Of a stretch of DNA of 16,796 nt, positions 14,191 to 16,796 are shown one piece after another. Each line of letters starts with the position of its first letter. The first letter of the stretch is position 1. The translations under genes were made by a program, and so were the position numbers. The stretch is from assembly GCA_031963365.1 (NCBI GenBank), contig JASSUF010000042.1:1-16796 (forward strand), read 5' to 3'. The notes beneath the pieces were generated by a model, which did no database searches, was not told the DNA's origin, and saw only the letters and a program-made list of their open reading frames with translations. The DNA is from JASSUD01 sp031963365. Lineage in GTDB: Bacteria > Pseudomonadota > Gammaproteobacteria > Burkholderiales > Burkholderiaceae.

Positions 14191-14206
14191 ACCTGTATAT
14201 GCAGGT
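14191..14206. repeat. Palindrome between repeat copies 6 and 7
   Basis: ACCTG-TATATG-CAGGT sits between the two inverted units. A related ACC...GCATGCAGG stretch follows copy 5 (about 6989-7003), so this belongs to the larger repeat module and is not independent. Confidence 0.5.
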
Positions 14207-14227
14207 CTTAAAAAGGATAGTGGTCAT

Positions 14228-14260
14228 CATGTTGGGGTTCGTTCCTCACCACCAACCTAC
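14228..14260 (-). repeat. GTAGGTTGG repeat, copy 7
   Basis: A minus-orientation copy, starting TCATGTTGGGG and ending CACCAACCTAC on the plus strand. With copy 6 it bounds a 130-bp inverted module between the permease and the fitA-like gene. The GATGTTACGC terminal repeats of the MITE-like elements are absent here. Confidence 0.88.
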
Positions 14261-14344
14261 CCCGCTTATCCAGCATTGGCTGGGAGGAATGACGCCGCTA
14301 CAGGGTTTCGAAAGAAGTCTATTAAATGCTTAGGAGGCGTAAAG

Positions 14345-14617
14345 ATGGCTATGTTAACCGTGCGTAACTTACCCAATGCAGTACATCGAGCCTTGCGCTT
14401 TCAAGCGGCCATGCATGGCCGCAGTACGGAAGCAGAAGTGCGTGATATTTTAGAATCGGCAGTGAAACCAGAAGGACGAGTAAAGTTAGGCTCTCTGCTC
14501 GCTGATATAGGTCGCCAAATCAAGCTAACCGATGAAGAGTTTGCCGTGATCGACCAGGTGCGCGACACAAGCCCATTTCAAGCTGCCGGGGTACCCGGCA
14601 TTAATTTTTTGGAATAA
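14345..14617 (+). CDS. FitA-type ribbon-helix-helix antitoxin, toxin absent
   Basis: A 90-residue protein of the FitA/Arc class. Strand 'MLTVRNLP' is followed by helices 'VHRALRFQAAMHGRSTEAEV' and 'VRDILESAV', forming the DNA-binding domain. 'RVKLGSLLADIGR' and 'LTDEEFAVIDQVRD' match the C-terminal region that normally binds a PIN-domain toxin (FitB/VapC). The ATG at 14345 has an excellent Shine-Dalgarno (TAGGAGG, 14331-14337); an upstream in-frame TTG is not supported. Normally the toxin gene overlaps or follows at once, but here parB converges 24 bp later and no PIN domain is present. The last residues ('FQAAGVPGINFLE') depart from the family ending, which hints at a decayed junction. It may still act as a repressor or neutralise a toxin encoded elsewhere. 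Confidence 0.9.
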   Translation: MAMLTVRNLPNAVHRALRFQAAMHGRSTEAEVRDILESAVKPEGRVKLGSLLADIGRQIKLTDEEFAVIDQVRDTSPFQAAGVPGINFLE

Positions 14618-14641
14618 GAAGCGTAATTGGTTATTTTTATC

Positions 14642-15562
14642 CTACCCTTCTTTATTGAGCAATCTAGCCACTAGCCCTTCTAGAGCTTCTAAGCTACCAA
14701 AATCAATAGCAATATGCCCTTGGCGGCGAATACCTACTTTGATACTAACTTTTGCCATCAAGGCATCTGATAGCGCTTCTTCGAAATCAGCAATATCTTG
14801 CCTCTGCGCTTCTTTCTTCTCATTCTCTTGCACGCTTGCATTTACAGAGCCCTGTATGGCTTGTTGAGCATCCGCTTTTAGAGCCGCTGCAGCCCATTTT
14901 TCTGCATCACGCACAGAAGCCTTACGACTTGCTACTTTTTGAGCCAAATCAATCTGCGTGTGTTCCATCAAACCCAGCAAAGCACGCGCATGCCCCATAT
15001 CCAATTCGCCCGCCATCAAAAGCGTTTGCACAGGGGGGGCAAGGTTAAGCAGCCTAAGTAAATTAGATACAGCACTGCGAGAGCGACCCACAGCTTGTGC
15101 AACCTGATCATGGGTCAGCTGAAATTCGATTAATAAGCGCTGTATACCTTGTGCTTCTTCCAGAGGATTGAGATTTTCCCGCTGAATATTTTCAATCAAT
15201 GCTACTGCAGCAGCGGCTTTGTCAGAAATACTTTTAATCAGAACGGGAACCCGATCTAAGCCAGCAAGCTTTGCTGCACGAAAGCGGCGCTCACCGGCGA
15301 TGATTTCATAGCGCTCTTGTTCAATCTCCCGCACCACAATAGGCTGGATAATTCCCTGAGCACGTATACTCATCGCCAGCTCTTCAAGGGCATCATCGTC
15401 CATATGGACACGTGGCTGGTAAGCACCTGGCTCGAGCTGATCGAGCAAAACCGTGCTTAAGCTCACTTCTTCCGCATCTAAGTCTAAATGGTTCAAATGG
15501 CTAGTACCTAGCAATACCTCAAGCCCACGACCCAGCCCTTTTTTCTTGGCTACTGTGCTCAT
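14642..15562 (-). CDS. parB: Chromosome-partitioning protein ParB
   Basis: ParB is a CTP-dependent DNA clamp that loads at parS sites and works with ParA in chromosome segregation. The 306-residue product has the N-terminal 'KKKGLGRGLEVLLG' motif of chromosomal ParBs and the CTP-binding domain with 'YQPRVHMDDDALEELAMSIR' (about 50-70) and 'IIAGERRFRAAKLAGL'. Next come 'ALIENIQRENLNPLEEAQG' and a helix-turn-helix through 'THDQVAQAVGRSRSAVSNLLRLL', then a dimerisation tail. The ATG at 15562 has AGGA upstream; a TTG at 15583 would add seven residues and overlap mutT. parA and the rsmG/gidB genes usually next to it are absent; mutT precedes it by 21 bp instead. I see no canonical parS site in the window. 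Confidence 0.95.
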   Translation of the reverse strand: MSTVAKKKGLGRGLEVLLGTSHLNHLDLDAEEVSLSTVLLDQLEPGAYQPRVHMDDDALEELAMSIRAQGIIQPIVVREIEQERYEIIAGERRFRAAKLAGLDRVPVLIKSISDKAAAAVALIENIQRENLNPLEEAQGIQRLLIEFQLTHDQVAQAVGRSRSAVSNLLRLLNLAPPVQTLLMAGELDMGHARALLGLMEHTQIDLAQKVASRKASVRDAEKWAAAALKADAQQAIQGSVNASVQENEKKEAQRQDIADFEEALSDALMAKVSIKVGIRRQGHIAIDFGSLEALEGLVARLLNKEG

Positions 15563-15583
15563 TTTTATCCTATTCAAAAACAA

Positions 15584-16018
15584 TTATCCATTTGGCGTTT
15601 CTGTTTGCTCTTCTTCTTTTAGCCATGCAAGCACAGGAGCCATTGCAGCTAATAAAGGGCTTACTGTCACAGGTAAATTTTGCCAAGCTAATACCTGGCC
15701 TTCCAGCCCAGCAGGAACGCCATCCCACGCATGCACTTTATAAAAGAAAAGGCGCACACGTACCTTAGGGTAAGGATGCTCAAGCTGCTTCCAGTACACA
15801 CAACCTCGTACACTAATTCCAAGCTCTTCTTTTAACTCTCGCGCTAGCGCTTCTTGTGCAGATTCTCCAGCCTCCAACTTTCCGCCTGGAAACTCCCAAT
15901 GTCCTGCATACGATTTGCCAACTGGACGCTGAGCCAATAAAAATTGTCCTTTTTCATTGAACACAATCCCTGCTGCAACTTCACGAACAGGAGAAGTATG
16001 TACTTCTCGCTTCTGCAT
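15584..16018 (-). CDS. mutT: Nudix hydrolase, MutT (8-oxo-dGTP diphosphatase)
   Basis: MutT removes 8-oxo-dGTP from the nucleotide pool, preventing A:T to C:G transversions. The 144-residue product has a complete Nudix box at 46-68: Gly46, Glu52, then Arg60-Glu61-Leu, Glu64-Glu65 and Gly67. The region before it ('LLAQRPVGKSYAGHWEFPGGKLEAG' in part) is typical of MutT, including the WEFPGG substrate-loop motif. Length and start are normal, with GGAG about 8 nt upstream of the ATG. parB follows 21 bp later, so they are one transcript. In many proteobacteria mutT adjoins yacG and zapD; here those genes lie 8.6 kb to the left on the other strand. Confidence 0.93.
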   Translation of the reverse strand: MQKREVHTSPVREVAAGIVFNEKGQFLLAQRPVGKSYAGHWEFPGGKLEAGESAQEALARELKEELGISVRGCVYWKQLEHPYPKVRVRLFFYKVHAWDGVPAGLEGQVLAWQNLPVTVSPLLAAMAPVLAWLKEEEQTETPNG

Positions 16019-16306
16019 CTACTATCTCCTATAGCATGGTCGGCTATGTCGGCATCACACAAAGATGCGTTTTTAGGAGTCAAATATTTCACTAAATACG
16101 TTAATAATCTTATATATAGTTTATATTCAACTATGTTTAATTTGATTTTCGTCCGTATAGACTATTTTAGAGCCTGACGTTATCTAAAAATGCCCTTATA
16201 GGCAACTGTATCAGTCTATTGTATGGACTAGAGTAGTGAACAGCCTTTCAAAGATAAAAATCCCATTGCACACACTTTTTTCTTTTTGTTACATATGGAG
16301 ATGATG

Positions 16307-16405
16307 ATGAGCACGCGCACACTCTGGAAAAAATACTTCAAAATTATCTTGCTACTACACCCCGGCATCATTCTCTGGCCGTGGATACAGCTAGTGACAC
16401 ACTGA
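16307..16405 (+). CDS. Possible 32-residue membrane peptide
   Basis: A short frame starts at ATG 16307 with TGGAG 6 nt upstream (two more in-frame ATGs at 16301 and 16304). The product has a basic N-terminus (STRTLWKKYFK) followed by a hydrophobic segment (IILLLHPGIILWPWIQLV), so it could be a single-span small membrane protein. Its TGA stop overlaps the left end of MITE-like element 2. Joining the sequence across the inferred target duplication would give the same C-terminus with a TAA stop, so the insertion did not change the product. No family is recognised. Confidence 0.35.
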   Translation: MSTRTLWKKYFKIILLLHPGIILWPWIQLVTH

Positions 16406-16437
16406 TGTTACGCAGGCATTCAAAAGGCCAGTGGCGC

Positions 16438-16470
16438 GCATGTTGGGGTTCATGCTTAACCCCAACCTAC
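16438..16470 (-). repeat. GTAGGTTGG repeat, copy 8
   Basis: A minus-orientation copy with an altered centre (ATGCTTAACCCC), giving a more symmetric hairpin: GGTTGGGGTT with AACCCCAACC. It occupies the same place in element 2 as copy 2 does in element 1. Confidence 0.85.
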
Positions 16471-16523
16471 CGAGGTGCCAATGTCAAAAGGCTTTAAAAA
16501 CTCCGTTAACCGCAACAAAGCTG

Positions 16524-16557
16524 GTAGGTTGGTGGTGACGAAGGAACCCCAACATGC
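16524..16557 (+). repeat. GTAGGTTGG repeat, copy 9
   Basis: A plus-orientation copy with centre GACGAAGGAA, closest in sequence to copy 5 after yacG. It is the positional equivalent of copy 3 in element 1. Confidence 0.88.
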
Positions 16558-16602
16558 GCACCACAGACTTGTAACCATCGCTCAATATGCATATGCAGAA
16601 CG

Positions 16603-16636
16603 GTAGGTTGGTGGTGAAGCACGAACCCCAACGCGC
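16603..16636 (+). repeat. GTAGGTTGG repeat, copy 10
   Basis: A plus-orientation copy with centre GAAGCACGAA and a changed tail (CAACGCGC). It is a third unit in element 2, in tandem with copy 9. Confidence 0.85.
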
Positions 16637-16754
16637 ATACCACCCACTTTTAATCTTTGCGCTCTACCTATCAACAACCTGCTGTTCTATAACATGCGTA
16701 ACATCGGCGACACACTAAAAATTCATAGCGCTTAGCTAATGCTGCAATCGGCAT

Positions 16755-16783
16755 AGGGGGCAGCCTTCTGAGGCTGCACCCCT
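16755..16783. other. GC-rich hairpin at the right edge
   Basis: GCAGCCT (16760-16766) pairs with AGGCTGC (16771-16777) around TCTG, and AGGGG (16755-16759) with CCCCT (16779-16783) after a bulged A. No T tract follows. The window ends 13 bp later, so whether it is a terminator, part of an RNA gene or a repeat cannot be judged. Confidence 0.4.
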
Positions 16784-16796
16784 GCCACACCACCCG

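Larger units (their letters stand above)
16395..16714. mobile_element. MITE-like element 2 with near-perfect target duplication
   Basis: Element 16402-16707 (306 bp) begins CTGATGTTACGCAGG and ends CATGCGTAACATCGG, the same terminal inverted repeat as element 1 (12 of 13 core bases paired). Flanks TGACACA (16395-16401) and CGACACA (16708-16714) match in six of seven bases. The left arm matches element 1 closely (ACTGATGTTACGCAGG, then ATT.AAAAG, CAGTGG and GCATGTTGGGGTTC). It carries three internal repeat units and no reading frame of note. Confidence 0.8.

Noticed and set aside
14276..14344. N-terminal extension of the FitA-type antitoxin
   Set aside because: The extra 23 codons do not match the family, and the ATG at 14345 has a near-ideal TAGGAGG site.
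16019..16306. Genes or RNA in the stretch between mutT and the small membrane ORF
   Set aside because: AT-rich with no supported frame, tRNA-like fold or terminator; probably just the mutT promoter region.

Overview
The proteins in this window (Icd, LeuC, LeuD, ZapD, MutT, the APC permease, the FitA-type antitoxin) read most like Burkholderiaceae (Betaproteobacteria), judged from remembered family sequences and not from a search. Base composition is more AT-leaning than free-living Burkholderia. Intergenic gaps are long, repeats are many, and usual gene neighbours are missing (leuB, parA, coaE, the FitB toxin). That is compatible with a host-associated or genome-reducing member of the family, but this lifestyle is inference.

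Layout, left to right. 1-366: no convincing gene. 367-1239: ferritin-like diiron protein, closed by a strong terminator. 1474-2027: complete type II toxin-antitoxin pair (ribbon-helix-helix antitoxin plus ParE/RelE toxin) behind AT-rich inverted repeats. 2117-5319 (minus): a likely murB-leuC-leuD transcription unit. 5339-5617: a short non-autonomous transposable element with terminal inverted repeats and a 7-bp target duplication, lying between divergent murB and zapD. 5896-6940: zapD and yacG. 7106-8365 (minus): icd. 8366-9221: AT-rich gap. 9222-9768: two small secreted Ala-rich proteins. 10078-10653: DUF192 protein. 10845-11501: orphan NarL/FixJ-type response regulator. 11502-12408: a 0.9-kb gap with a possible small RNA and a leader-like set of competing hairpins. 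12409-14025: APC-family permease. 14131-14260: inverted pair of the dispersed repeat. 14345-14617: FitA-type antitoxin without toxin. 14642-16018 (minus): mutT-parB without parA. 16307-16405: possible 32-aa membrane peptide. 16402-16707: second copy of the transposable element.

Most of the genes are ordinary housekeeping functions: leucine synthesis, peptidoglycan synthesis, divisome assembly, TCA cycle, nucleotide-pool sanitation, chromosome segregation. The most distinctive content is a dispersed palindromic repeat of about 34 bp, with ten recognisable copies in both orientations. It occurs singly, as inverted pairs, and inside two roughly 280-305-bp MITE-like elements. One copy supplies the stop codon of yacG, one element abuts the start of murB, and another abuts the stop of a small ORF. 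The repeats also lie where gene order looks rearranged. Inverting about 9.5 kb between the copy after yacG (+) and the copy right of mutT (-) would restore the conserved zapD-yacG-mutT order, so repeat-mediated inversion is a concrete, testable reading of this locus.
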